64,000 nucleotides of DNA from CBDCUC01 sp965222485 (GTDB lineage Bacteria > Pseudomonadota > Alphaproteobacteria > Rhizobiales > Hyphomicrobiaceae), in NCBI GenBank assembly GCA_965222485.1, contig CBDCUC010000040.1:186001-250000 (forward strand), given 5' to 3'. This document shows, piece after piece, positions 17,421 through 26,375 of this stretch. The position numbers were made by a program, and so were the translations under genes. Below the pieces are notes generated by a model that had not been told where the DNA came from, did not search any database, and saw nothing but the letters and a program-made list of their open reading frames with translations. Each line of letters opens with the position of its first letter. Within the stretch, counting starts at the first letter, position 1.

Positions 17421-17792
17421 CAGCCTGCCAAAAAACTAAAAAGACGCAAATTATATCGGCCCGTAAAATACAAATAACGGGACGATACTTATTTATTTAA
17501 TTGGTGGCCTAAAACACTGTTTTTAGCCGAATGAATATCTGTGAGGCAATCGGGAAAACTCGTATTTCTCCATTTTACCGAAAACAACTATTTATGCGCA
17601 TTATTATTATTGTTGTATAGAAAGTTGTTTTTGCAATAGATATTCGCGGTGCCGCAATGGATACATTTTCGCAACAATTGTAGATGCCGTAACACCTACT
17701 ATTGCGAATTCAGATTTATTTTCCTTGGAAAAGCCCGGCATTTACTAACAAAATCTTATCAATCGAATCGCACCAAACAAAAGGCTGATCGA
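17421..17792. other. AT-rich intergenic island
   Basis: About 370 bases of markedly higher A+T than the flanking genes, with A and T runs throughout, especially 17421-17650. It lies directly upstream of the probable DNA-binding protein at 17793. A short CCCGT / ACGGG inverted repeat occurs near 17460-17479. No gene is convincing; the frame of the downstream gene extends into it, but the upstream residues look random. Confidence 0.6.
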
Positions 17793-18506
17793 ATGTCTGC
17801 TGCCAACGCACGTCGCGGCCGGCCCAAAGGAACGGGAATCGACGACAGCGCAACTCTGCGGGAAATCGCCAGCCTGCTTGCCGCTGACCCCGACTTGAAA
17901 CCGACCACTGCAATCAAATCCCTGGGCTTCTCAGATCCGTCCGCGATTAGGCGGCTGCGCGACAAATTCAATGTGGACCGGGACCGGCTTATGGATGAGT
18001 ACATGACCGAAGTCGCGCTTGGCGTTCCAAGCGCCTCCGACCATAACACCACCGGCGGGACGCCAAGTATCCGCTCTTGGCCCGCGTCGGCCTTTCCCGG
18101 CACGCCCGCCAACGATCAAGCCCCAGACCACGCCAGCGCCCATTATGTCCGTGCCGCTAGTAAAAAGTCCCATGACAAGAAGACGAGCACTCCGGCTCGA
18201 AAGGTGCGCTGTGACAAGCCCGCACGCCCAGCCGCCAGCGAACGAGCCCAACCAAAACGCTTAGCTAAGAGGTCAAGCGTAATGACACCCTCAACCACCC
18301 AGCACCACACGGCAGCCCAGCTCAATCAACTTGCCGAGGCCTGGTCAAATGCGGGAATGTCCGCGTTATCGTTGACATTGAACAGTCAATTGGCGGTGGC
18401 CAAATACGTCGCGAAAACACGGCCCTTCAATACAGTGATGCAGCAGCAACTCACGCTGCATACCATAACGCTGGCATTGATCGCACCCTATTTCACGTGG
18501 GCCTAG
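17793..18506 (+). CDS. Probable DNA-binding protein with AT-hook-like and HTH-like N-terminus
   Basis: 237 residues from ATG at 17793. Residues 8-13 are R-G-R-P-K-G, an AT-hook core. Residues ~20-56 (T-L-R-E-I-A-S-L-L then K-P-T-T-A-I-K-S-L-G and S-A-I-R-R-L-R-D-K-F) look like a helix-turn-helix unit. A long low-complexity linker rich in Ala, Pro, Ser and Lys follows. The last ~70 residues form an amphipathic helical region with N-S-Q-L-A-V-A-K-Y-V, reminiscent of phasin-like helices. I believe similar conserved hypotheticals occur in Hyphomicrobiales. Role inferred only; the AT-rich sequence upstream would suit an AT-hook protein. Confidence 0.65.
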   Translation: MSAANARRGRPKGTGIDDSATLREIASLLAADPDLKPTTAIKSLGFSDPSAIRRLRDKFNVDRDRLMDEYMTEVALGVPSASDHNTTGGTPSIRSWPASAFPGTPANDQAPDHASAHYVRAASKKSHDKKTSTPARKVRCDKPARPAASERAQPKRLAKRSSVMTPSTTQHHTAAQLNQLAEAWSNAGMSALSLTLNSQLAVAKYVAKTRPFNTVMQQQLTLHTITLALIAPYFTWA

Positions 18507-18555
18507 GCGAGCATCCCCTGAGAATACCTGAATACACAATCGACAAAATTTATAT

Positions 18556-18582
18556 CGCTGCAACGCCGCGTTAGTTGCAGCG
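18556..18582 (+). other. Perfect 9-bp hairpin downstream of the AT-hook gene
   Basis: CGCTGCAAC (18556-18564) and GTTGCAGCG (18574-18582) with a 9-nt loop, followed by only TTT. It lies 50 nt after the stop at 18506, so could be a weak terminator or an RNA 3' stabilising stem. Confidence 0.45.
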
Positions 18583-18700
18583 TTTGAAACGGCGGCAATT
18601 ACACGACGCCATTTGTAACCTGTTTCGCACGAGTAGATAGTTACACCGAGCCCGCTCACAGTGAAGTACGGCGGCGCGATACTAGAGCAAACAGAACTTC

Positions 18701-18727
18701 GGTCGTCTCCCCAAGGCGGCCTTTTTT
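18701..18727 (+). terminator. Probable intrinsic terminator, plus strand
   Basis: GGTCGTC (18701-18707) pairs with GGCGGCC (18715-18721), using two G-U pairs, with a 7-nt loop and six T residues at 18722-18727. It is nearly 200 nt beyond the nearest plus-strand gene, so it may end a long 3' UTR or a small RNA, and it faces the convergent coaA gene. Confidence 0.6.
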
Positions 18728-18790
18728 ATTTCCAGCCTTTCACTGCAAACCATTTTTTTCAAAACTCGCTCGCAGGCAAATTAGACCATT

Positions 18791-19744
18791 CTACAATTTT
18801 CGAAGTGCCATCGTTTCAACCCTGTGATCGGGACCTTTATGTAGGATAAGGCGGGCACGCTGGCGCGTTGGCAGAATGTTTTCTTCCAAGTTCTTTAAGT
18901 TGATGTCACGCCATGTCCGCAGCGCAAATTTGTGTGCTTCTGCATCGCTCATTGTCGCGAAACGGTGAAAATAAGCCGCCGGGTCCCGAAATGCCGTCGA
19001 CCTCAAACGCATGAACCGAGCCAGATACCATTCCTGGATCACATCAGGTTCTGCATCGATATAGAGGGAAAAATCAAAGAAGTCGGAGACGAAAGGAATG
19101 CCCGCGCCATCACTGGGCATGCGCGCCGGCTGCAGAACGTTCAAGCCCTCAACAATCAGAATATCAGGCCGTTCTATTATGATTTTCTGGTTTTCTAGGA
19201 TGTCATATTGAAAGTGCGAATAAATGGGCGCCTCCACCTGCTCCCGGCCCGATTTTACATCCGCCAAAAACCTCAAAAGCGCTGTCGTGTTAAAACTCTC
19301 CGGAAAACCCTTCCGGTCCATCAGTCCTTGTTCTTCAAGAATTGTGTTGGGCTTTAGAAACCCATCCGTCGTAATGAGATCAACACGTGGGTGGCCAGGC
19401 CAGCGCGCCAGCAATGCTTTCAAAACACGCGCCGTCGTGCTCTTTCCAACCGCTACGGAGCCTGCAACGCCAATAACAAATGGAACCTTGTCGGCCGCCC
19501 GTCCCAAAAATTCCGAGGTGACCGTGTCGAGCGTCTGCGCACCGCCCACATAAAGGCTAATCAGACGCGAAATCGGCAGATAGACCTGCTCGACTTCTTC
19601 AACGGAAAGTTGCTCAAGAAGGCCGGATAGCTGCGCAAGCTCCGTTGCCTTCAAAGTCATCGGTGTATCGGCGCGCAGCTTCGCCCACTCTTGGCGATTA
19701 AAGACGATGTAGGGTGAAAATGCGAGATTATCTCGGTACCGCAT
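18791..19744 (-). CDS. coaA: Pantothenate kinase, type I
   Basis: 317 residues, the normal length. CoaA phosphorylates pantothenate in the first committed step of coenzyme A synthesis. The Walker A motif G-V-A-G-S-V-A-V-G-K-S-T, the D-L-I-T-T-D-G-F segment and Y-S-H-F-Q-Y-D-I are as in bacterial type I enzymes, which are inhibited by CoA. hisE lies upstream on the same strand, a pairing common in rhizobia, although the rest of the his operon is absent here. Confidence 0.97.
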   Translation of the reverse strand: MRYRDNLAFSPYIVFNRQEWAKLRADTPMTLKATELAQLSGLLEQLSVEEVEQVYLPISRLISLYVGGAQTLDTVTSEFLGRAADKVPFVIGVAGSVAVGKSTTARVLKALLARWPGHPRVDLITTDGFLKPNTILEEQGLMDRKGFPESFNTTALLRFLADVKSGREQVEAPIYSHFQYDILENQKIIIERPDILIVEGLNVLQPARMPSDGAGIPFVSDFFDFSLYIDAEPDVIQEWYLARFMRLRSTAFRDPAAYFHRFATMSDAEAHKFALRTWRDINLKNLEENILPTRQRARLILHKGPDHRVETMALRKL

Positions 19745-19868
19745 GAGCTGTCAGTCGGCCTTAGACAACGATGTAATCGGCGTGCAGGAGTTAGACGCGA
19801 AACGCAATAGCACAATCAGCCATACAAAAATCCTCGATAAGACATTAGGAGCCAAAAAACCAAGATTG

Positions 19869-20195
19869 TTATTTTGCAGCGCTGCGCCGTGCCTTTTCTT
19901 CCAGCCCGGAAACACCGATGCGGGCCTTCAGCACGGCTAGCACATCATCAAAAGCAACATCGCGCGACTCAAGCAGCACCAAAAGGTGAAAAATCGTGTC
20001 GGCGGCCTCGTTCGCCAGAGCTTCCCCACTCTCATTGACGCCCGCAAGCACGGTTTCAATCGCTTCTTCGCCAAATTTGCGCGCGCATTTTTCGGGGCCA
20101 CCGTCGAGGAGCTGGCGCGTATAGGATTTGTCTGCCGTCGCAGACCGACGCCCGTGAATGGTCTGCACAAGTTGCTTCAGCACGTCGTCGCTCAT
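19869..20195 (-). CDS. hisE: Phosphoribosyl-ATP pyrophosphatase
   Basis: 108 residues from ATG at 20195; the frame is open further upstream but the family begins M-S-D-D-V-L-K-Q-L. HisE hydrolyses phosphoribosyl-ATP in histidine synthesis. The MazG-like helical motif K-F-G-E-E-A-I-E-T and N-E-A-A-D-T-I-F-H carry the Mg-binding acidic residues. It is usually behind hisBHAF in rhizobia; here the gene upstream is parB, so hisE-coaA appears split from the rest of the pathway. Confidence 0.95.
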   Translation of the reverse strand: MSDDVLKQLVQTIHGRRSATADKSYTRQLLDGGPEKCARKFGEEAIETVLAGVNESGEALANEAADTIFHLLVLLESRDVAFDDVLAVLKARIGVSGLEEKARRSAAK

Positions 20196-20438
20196 GAACA
20201 AAAGCCTCTTTTGCAGGAATTGTCCGCACTTGGGTTGAATTGCACGAACGGACCCGCAATTGGAATTCCGGCCCGCTGGGCGCAGCCGCCCGCCAGGCGC
20301 AATCCATAACCTGTTTTTTTTAAAGGTTCGAGAGCCAGCAGGGGCTAATAGGCCCAACAAATGGGTACTGGGGTCATAAGGAACTAAACGCAGGCCCGAG
20401 CCGACCCGCGACAAGCAAACAAAACGCCCATGAGAAAA

Positions 20439-21323
20439 TTAACCGTCTGAAAGCCGCATACGAATGTATTCCAGCTGATCGAAGTTCCCGTATCGGACAA
20501 CCAATGTGCCGCTCTCGCCCGACCCACGGCGGATTTCGACCTTTAGTCCGAGCGCATCTGTGAGATCCTTCTCAAACGCGCGCGTATCCGGATCCTTCTC
20601 ACGCGTCCGGTTGCCATTCGAGCCCCCAGCCTTGCCAGCATCAACAGCATGTACCAACGCCTCAACCTCGCGAACATTGAGGTCCTCGGCAATGATCTGC
20701 TCCGCAAGCGCCTCGGCATCGCCTCTGCCGATCAGAGCGCGCGCGTGGCCGGCCGTCAGCTGGCCCATCTGCACAAGTGCCTGCACACTTTCCGGCAACT
20801 TTAGGAGGCGCAACGTGTTTGCCACGTGGCTACGGCTCTTGCCGATGATTTCGGAGAGTTGTTCCTGGCTGTATTTGAACCGTTCGATGAGTTCTCTGTA
20901 ACCGGTCGCTTCTTCAATCGCATTGAGATCGGAACGCTGCACGTTCTCGATGATCGCAAGCTCAAGCACTTCCCTGTCATCGAGATTGCGCACGATAACT
21001 GGAACCGTGTGAACCCCGGCCTTTTGCGACGCGCGCCAGCGGCGCTCTCCCGCGACGATTTCGTAAAGACCAGCCGTGTCGGGATCAGGCCGGACAAGTA
21101 TCGGCTGCACCAAACCTTTGCTGGCAATGGACTCCGCCAGCTCTGCGAGCTCTTCGTCCTTGAAGTCCTTGCGCGGATTGAAGCGCCCGGCGACAAGCAA
21201 ATCAATCGACAGAAGTCGTTGCTCGCCTTCAGCCGGCAAATGCGCTTCAAGCGGTGTGACCGGCTCGCCGATCAATGACGCCAGTCCTCGCCCCAAACGG
21301 CTTTTTTGCATCGGTGCATTCAT
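20439..21323 (-). CDS. parB: Chromosome-partitioning protein ParB
   Basis: 294 residues. ParB is a CTP-dependent clamp that loads at parS and spreads. The ParA-contact N-terminus L-G-R-G-L-A-S-L-I, the CTPase motif G-E-R-R-W-R-A, the following helix-turn-helix (Q-L-S-E-I-I-G-K-S-R-S-H-V-A-N), and a C-terminal dimerisation region are in the standard order. It lies 101 nt downstream of parA on the same strand. Three perfect parS sites lie 1.5 to 7 kb away, near the candidate origin. Confidence 0.98.
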   Translation of the reverse strand: MNAPMQKSRLGRGLASLIGEPVTPLEAHLPAEGEQRLLSIDLLVAGRFNPRKDFKDEELAELAESIASKGLVQPILVRPDPDTAGLYEIVAGERRWRASQKAGVHTVPVIVRNLDDREVLELAIIENVQRSDLNAIEEATGYRELIERFKYSQEQLSEIIGKSRSHVANTLRLLKLPESVQALVQMGQLTAGHARALIGRGDAEALAEQIIAEDLNVREVEALVHAVDAGKAGGSNGNRTREKDPDTRAFEKDLTDALGLKVEIRRGSGESGTLVVRYGNFDQLEYIRMRLSDG

Positions 21324-21424
21324 GTTGCGTCTTCACTTTTCTTGTCTAGAAAGGGATCGATTTTCCTAATTTACACCAATGGTTTAGGACATAGACGCAC
21401 ACCCACTCAACTGACACGCCGAAC

Positions 21425-22255
21425 TCAAGCTGCGCGCAAGCGGCGTTCGCGTTCGATAATCTCCGTGGCGAGCCGGATGTACGCCTGACTTCCCGGACAC
21501 TCGTAATCGTAAAGAAGCAGTGGTTTGCCATGCGACGGCGCTTCCGCAACGCGTGTGTTTCGCGGAATGACCGTGTCGTAGACCTTCGAGCCGAAGAAAG
21601 CCCGGACGTTTTCTGCAACCTCGCGTGACAACGCCGTGCGCTGATCGTGCATTGTCAGTACGACACCCTGTATTTGAAGTGACGGGTTGAGCGTCGCCCT
21701 GATCTGATCGATCGTATCTTTGAGCTGCGAAATGCCTTCGAGCGCGAAAAACTCGCACTGCACCGGAACCAGAACGGCGCCCGACGCCGTCATCGCATTG
21801 ATCGTCAAGAGATTGAGTGATGGCGGGCAGTCGATCAAAATGTAATCGTATCCGCAATCGCCATCGCCGCCATAACCGGCAATCAGTGCTGAAATGGCAT
21901 CACGCAACCGAAACAAGCGGTTGTCATCGCCCATCATTTCGCTTTCAAGACCCACGAGATCTGAATTGGCCGGAACAACGGTCACGCCTGGCACCGCGGT
22001 GGCAACGGACGCATCCCTTAGCGTCGTCTCGCCGGATATGACCTCGTATGACGTGAGCGACCGGCCTTCCAGGCTTATACCAAAGCCAGTTGAGGCATTT
22101 CCTTGCGGATCGATATCAATGACCAAAACGCGCTCGCTAACGGCCGCCAGCGCAGTTCCCAAATTGATGGCCGTTGTCGTTTTGCCCACGCCGCCTTTCT
22201 GATTGGCGATCGCGAGGATTCGGGGGCCTGCCCTATCTGAAGTAGCGCCGCTCAC
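21425..22255 (-). CDS. parA: Chromosome-partitioning ATPase ParA (Soj)
   Basis: 276 residues. ParA binds DNA non-specifically as an ATP dimer and drives ParB-parS complexes apart. The deviant Walker A K-G-G-V-G-K-T-T is at residues 20-27, and D-I-D-P-Q-G-N-A and D-C-P-P-S-L follow as expected. rsmG ends 5 nt upstream of its start, so parA probably belongs to the mnmG-rsmG-parA-parB operon found across alphaproteobacteria. Confidence 0.98.
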   Translation of the reverse strand: MSGATSDRAGPRILAIANQKGGVGKTTTAINLGTALAAVSERVLVIDIDPQGNASTGFGISLEGRSLTSYEVISGETTLRDASVATAVPGVTVVPANSDLVGLESEMMGDDNRLFRLRDAISALIAGYGGDGDCGYDYILIDCPPSLNLLTINAMTASGAVLVPVQCEFFALEGISQLKDTIDQIRATLNPSLQIQGVVLTMHDQRTALSREVAENVRAFFGSKVYDTVIPRNTRVAEAPSHGKPLLLYDYECPGSQAYIRLATEIIERERRLRAA

Positions 22256-22259
22256 GGGT

Positions 22260-22940
22260 TTACCCCTCCGTTTTGGCGTTCAAATTCGTAATCACGGCAA
22301 TAACGGCACCGCTTTCGGTAACGCTTGGCACTTCAACGCAGGAAAAACTCCACTGAGACCGTGCAGCGTCCAATTCCCGCTCGAAATTGCGGCCCTTTGG
22401 AAACAACAACACGCTATCGGCCCCTGCATGCGGCGCACTGAGCGCCAGCAAATCAACGAGGGGCGCCAAAGCACGCGCACTGATCACACTGATTCGGTCC
22501 AGTCTATCCTGAAACGAGGCGGCCTCGATCCGCTCCGTAACAATGTCCACAGCAACCGCCGTCTGACGGGCCACTTCACGCAAGAATGCGCACTTGCGGT
22601 GGTCACTTTCCACCAGAATCACTGGTTGACGCAAATTATTCTCCCCGTCTTCGGCCGCCAGAATGGCGACAACGAGCCCGGGGAAACCCGCACCGGAGCC
22701 AAAATCGACCCAAGAAGCCCAATTTTCCAGGGCCAGACCCGCCAATTGGGCGCTGTCGGCAAAGTGCCGATGCCAGATGCTGTCCAGCGTGCTGGGGGCA
22801 ACCAGATTTATCGTTTTCTGCCAGCGCCGTAGCAGGTTCTCAAAAACCTCAAGCCTCTCAAGCGTTTCACGTGAAACCTTGAACGCATCCGCGAATGCGG
22901 CCGGCCCCGAAATGAACTTCGGCGCACCGTTTTTGGTCAT
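22260..22940 (-). CDS. rsmG: 16S rRNA (guanine-N7) methyltransferase RsmG (GidB)
   Basis: 226 residues. RsmG methylates N7 of G527 in 16S rRNA with S-adenosylmethionine. The SAM-binding glycine loop D-F-G-S-G-A-G-F-P-G is visible near residue 74. Its start codon overlaps the mnmG stop by one base (TAATG), a tight translational coupling. The gene contains a perfect parS site at 22864-22877, which is encoded within residues 22-26 without disturbing the family sequence. Confidence 0.97.
   Translation of the reverse strand: MTKNGAPKFISGPAAFADAFKVSRETLERLEVFENLLRRWQKTINLVAPSTLDSIWHRHFADSAQLAGLALENWASWVDFGSGAGFPGLVVAILAAEDGENNLRQPVILVESDHRKCAFLREVARQTAVAVDIVTERIEAASFQDRLDRISVISARALAPLVDLLALSAPHAGADSVLLFPKGRNFERELDAARSQWSFSCVEVPSVTESGAVIAVITNLNAKTEG
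22864..22877. other. parS: parS site 1 (within rsmG)
   Basis: Perfect 14-bp palindrome GTTTCACGTGAAAC, the core of the conserved bacterial parS. It sits inside the rsmG coding region about 1.5 kb upstream of the parB gene. Confidence 0.93.
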
Positions 22941-24811
22941 TACGCGCTCGCCCGAGCGCCAAAGCGTTTCAAGTGCGCGCCCAGCAATACCAGCGCGGCA
23001 GGCGTCATGCCTTCAATCCGCTCAGCCTGCGCCAACGATCCCGGCCGGTGCGATTCAAGCTTTTGGCGCAGCTCATTGGAAAGCCCGGAAATTGAGCCGA
23101 AATCGAAATCGGCCGGAATACGGGTGGCCTCGTTTCGTTTCAGCGAAGCAATGTCGATGTCCTGCCGCTTCAAGTAAGCGGCGTAGTGAGCATCAACAGT
23201 CAATTGAGAAACAATAAGGTGATCCAAATCAGCAAGTTGTGGCCAGATATTCACAAGTTGAGAGAACTCCGTATCGGCCAATGACATAAGCTCGAACGCC
23301 GTCCTGCGCCGTCCGTCCTGATTGACTTTCAGGCCTGCCTTTTTTGCCTCGTTGGGCGTCACCTGAAGCGTTTCCAACATCATGCGGCCGTCTTCGAGCG
23401 CCGCCGCCTTTTTCTCGTAGGCGGATTGTCGTTTCAAGCCCACACAGCCAAGGTCAATGCCCAACGGCGTCAGTCGCTGATCGGCGTTGTCCGCGCGCAA
23501 TTTCAGCCGGTACTCCGCACGCGATGTAAACATGCGGTAGGGCTCGCTGACGCCACGCGTCACCAAGTCGTCGATCATAACGCCGACATACCCTTCAGAA
23601 CGAGAAACGATGACGTCCTGCCTACCGCCGGCCGCAGACAACGCTGCATTGACACCGGCAACAAGGCCCTGCGCACCAGCCTCTTCATAGCCCGTTGTAC
23701 CGTTTATCTGTCCGGCCAGAAACAGCCCCGGAACAGTCTTGAGTTCTAGCGTCGCGTGCAGCGATCGTGGATCGACATAGTCGTATTCGATGGCGTATCC
23801 GGGCTGACGGATTTCGACATTTTCCAAACCCGGCATGGTCCGCAAGAATGCGTCTTGCACCTCAGGCGGCAGCGACGTCGAAACACCGTTGGGATACACG
23901 GTGTCATCGTCCAACCCTTCCGGCTCTAGAAAGACTTGATGGGCACTGCGGTCGGAAAACCGCACGACTTTGTCTTCAATCGACGGGCAGTAGCGCGGAC
24001 CAACACTATCGATTTCACCGGCATACATCGGTGCCTGATGCAGGTTATCGCGAATGATTTCATGTGTCTTTTCAGTGGTATACGTGATTCCACATTCGAT
24101 CTGCGGATTGACAATTTTATCCGTCAGAAATGAAAACGGCACCGGCTCATTGTCAGCAGGCTGCATCTCCAAACCGGGCCAATCGATAGAACCGGCGGCA
24201 AGCCTGGCCGGCGTTCCGGTCTTCAATCTGCCCAGCTGTAAACCGAAGCCATAGAGCCTTTCAGATAACCCTCGCGCTGGTGCATCGCCGATGCGCCCGG
24301 CTGGAATTTTTTTCGGCCCCATGTGAATGAGACCGTTGAGAAACGTGCCCGTCGTGAGCACGACACTGCCAGCTGAATAGGACTGCCCGTCGGCAGTCAC
24401 AACACCGGCAACCCGCTTACCGTCCATAATGAAATCGGCAACCGCGCACGCGATGACGGTAAGCTTTTCGCACGCGGTAATTTCTGCCTGCATGGCACGC
24501 CGGTAAAGCTTACGATCCGATTGAGACCGTGGACCCTGCACAGCCGGCCCCTTGGAGCGATTTAAAAGCCGGAACTGAATTCCTGCTGCGTCCGCAACAC
24601 GGCCCATCAAGCCATCTAGCGCATCGATCTCACGCACAAGGTGCCCTTTGCCGAGTCCCCCGATCGCCGGATTGCAAGACATCTCACCAATCGTCTCGAA
24701 CTTATGGGTCAGCAAAGCCGTGCGCGCACCCATCCGGGCGGCCGCCGCAGCGGCTTCCGTACCGGCGTGTCCGCCGCCAACAACGATGACATCGAAGCTT
24801 TGCGCGCCCAT
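22940..24811 (-). CDS. mnmG: tRNA uridine 5-carboxymethylaminomethyl modification enzyme MnmG (GidA)
   Basis: 623 residues, the full family length. MnmG, with MnmE, installs the carboxymethylaminomethyl group at wobble U34 of several tRNAs, using FAD and NADH. The N-terminal FAD motif G-G-G-H-A-G-T-E-A-A, the M-S-C-N-P-A-I-G-G block and the C-terminal helical MnmE-binding domain are all present. mnmE is next upstream on the same strand, separated by a 124-bp gap holding a parS site. Confidence 0.98.
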   Translation of the reverse strand: MGAQSFDVIVVGGGHAGTEAAAAAARMGARTALLTHKFETIGEMSCNPAIGGLGKGHLVREIDALDGLMGRVADAAGIQFRLLNRSKGPAVQGPRSQSDRKLYRRAMQAEITACEKLTVIACAVADFIMDGKRVAGVVTADGQSYSAGSVVLTTGTFLNGLIHMGPKKIPAGRIGDAPARGLSERLYGFGLQLGRLKTGTPARLAAGSIDWPGLEMQPADNEPVPFSFLTDKIVNPQIECGITYTTEKTHEIIRDNLHQAPMYAGEIDSVGPRYCPSIEDKVVRFSDRSAHQVFLEPEGLDDDTVYPNGVSTSLPPEVQDAFLRTMPGLENVEIRQPGYAIEYDYVDPRSLHATLELKTVPGLFLAGQINGTTGYEEAGAQGLVAGVNAALSAAGGRQDVIVSRSEGYVGVMIDDLVTRGVSEPYRMFTSRAEYRLKLRADNADQRLTPLGIDLGCVGLKRQSAYEKKAAALEDGRMMLETLQVTPNEAKKAGLKVNQDGRRRTAFELMSLADTEFSQLVNIWPQLADLDHLIVSQLTVDAHYAAYLKRQDIDIASLKRNEATRIPADFDFGSISGLSNELRQKLESHRPGSLAQAERIEGMTPAALVLLGAHLKRFGARASA

Positions 24812-24890
24812 GGACCTGTCGAGGTTGAGTAATGATTGGATACGGCGCCGAAACTATCCGGATTTACAGAGTCCCGTCAAAGACTAAGCC

Positions 24891-24904
24891 GTTTCACGTG
24901 AAAC
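24891..24904. other. parS: parS site 2 (between mnmE and mnmG)
   Basis: Perfect GTTTCACGTGAAAC palindrome in the 124-bp gap between mnmG (starts 24811) and mnmE (ends 24936). Its position could place ParB next to the mnmG promoter. Confidence 0.93.
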
Positions 24905-24935
24905 GATTCTTATACAACTGCAAGTATTTTCACGC

Positions 24936-26300
24936 TCACTTGCCAATACAGAAGCGGCCAAAGACCTGATCAAGAACATCTTCGACATCTATTCGACCCG
25001 TTATTCGACCCATGGCCGTAGCCGCCAATCGAAGATCCTCCGCTCTGAGTTCCGCTCCTGCGCCTTTTTGCTCGCAAAACGCTGCCAGGTGCCCAACAGC
25101 GTCTTCCAAATGCCGCCGGTGACGGGCCTGCGTGATGACCGGCTCTTCCCAGGCTCCTATACGCTCTCGCACGATATCTGTGAGCCGCCTGACAAGTTCA
25201 TCGAGCCCAGCGCCGGTCTTTGACGAAATGGCGAGGCAGTCGTCTGGCCCAGTGGAGGCCATATCGCGGGTGTTAGCCATCAAGTCTGACTTGGTCCAAA
25301 CATGCAAAACCGGTACGTCGCCCCAGTCTTGCACCAGTTCCGGCACCCCTTCCGGATGAACGGCGTCACGCAACACGACAACCAGATCCGCCACGCGCAC
25401 CTGCGAAATTGCACGTTTGACGCCCTCCTGCTCGACAGGATTTTCCGATGTGCGGATGCCCGCCGTATCAAAAACAACAACCGGAAATCCACCAAGATCC
25501 AGCCGCGCTTCAATCACATCCCGCGTCGTGCCGGCTTCCGGAGAAACAATTGCAGCCTCCCGCTGCAAGAGCTTGTTCAACAGACTGGACTTGCCGACAT
25601 TCGGACGCCCAGCAAGCACGATGCGAAACCCATCGCGGATAATCTCACCACGCCGGTTGTCTTGAAGATACGCGTTCAGTTCCAATCTCAGCGCCTCACC
25701 CGCCTTTTCCGCTTCCGCAATCGTCTGGTCTCCGACGTCCCCCTCATCGGAAAAATCAATGGCCGCTTCGACAAGAGCGCAGGTTGCAATAATGCGGTCC
25801 CGCCAGCCCTCATAAACAAGCGACAACTGGCCTTCTGCCTGGCGCAAAGCCTGGCGCCGCTGCGCCTCAGTTTCCGCATCAATGAGGTCGGCTAGGCCCT
25901 CAGCCTCCGCCAAATCGATTTTGCCGTTATCGAAAGCACGGCGGGAGAACTCGCCTGGTTCCGCGGGCCTGCAATCAGCAGTAGCGGCAATCGCCACCAC
26001 CATGGCCTTAACGACCGCCCGGCCGCCATGAACGTGGAATTCTGCCATGTCTTCGCCGCTGAAACTGTTGGGTGCGGGAAACCAGATTGCCAGACCGCGA
26101 TCCAATACCTCACCACTGCGCGGATGCTGGAAACGCTGGTAGGTTGCGCGGCGAGGTACAAGGCCATCGCAGCCCAGCGCATGCAAAACCTCCAGCGAAG
26201 CCTCCCCTGAAACTCTGATAACGGCGACCCCGGCCCTGCCCGGCGCCGTAGACAAGGCAAAGATTGTCGGTTTGCGGGTTGCACATTCGCTCATAGGCAT
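24936..26300 (-). CDS. mnmE: tRNA modification GTPase MnmE (TrmE)
   Basis: 454 residues from ATG at 26300; a TTG at 26303 and an ATG at 26294 are alternative starts. It is a potassium-activated GTPase that works with MnmG on tRNA U34. The N-terminal folate-binding domain starts with T-I-F-A-L-S-T-A-P-G-R. The G domain has G-R-P-N-V-G-K-S-S, the D-T-A-G-I-R switch and the T-K-S-D box, and the protein ends in the family F-C-I-G-K, whose Cys is needed for modification. It diverges from the thioredoxin-domain gene. Confidence 0.98.
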   Translation of the reverse strand: MPMSECATRKPTIFALSTAPGRAGVAVIRVSGEASLEVLHALGCDGLVPRRATYQRFQHPRSGEVLDRGLAIWFPAPNSFSGEDMAEFHVHGGRAVVKAMVVAIAATADCRPAEPGEFSRRAFDNGKIDLAEAEGLADLIDAETEAQRRQALRQAEGQLSLVYEGWRDRIIATCALVEAAIDFSDEGDVGDQTIAEAEKAGEALRLELNAYLQDNRRGEIIRDGFRIVLAGRPNVGKSSLLNKLLQREAAIVSPEAGTTRDVIEARLDLGGFPVVVFDTAGIRTSENPVEQEGVKRAISQVRVADLVVVLRDAVHPEGVPELVQDWGDVPVLHVWTKSDLMANTRDMASTGPDDCLAISSKTGAGLDELVRRLTDIVRERIGAWEEPVITQARHRRHLEDAVGHLAAFCEQKGAGAELRAEDLRLAATAMGRITGRIDVEDVLDQVFGRFCIGK

Positions 26301-26375
26301 CAATTACTCGCTAGCAAGCCAGAGCTGCAACATCCATTGCCGCCATATCGTGCCGGGCGCACTGAAAGCCAATCA

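Noticed and set aside
17649..17792. N-terminal extension of the AT-hook gene into the AT-rich island
   Set aside because: The extra residues look random, and the family-like N-terminus starts at the ATG at 17793.
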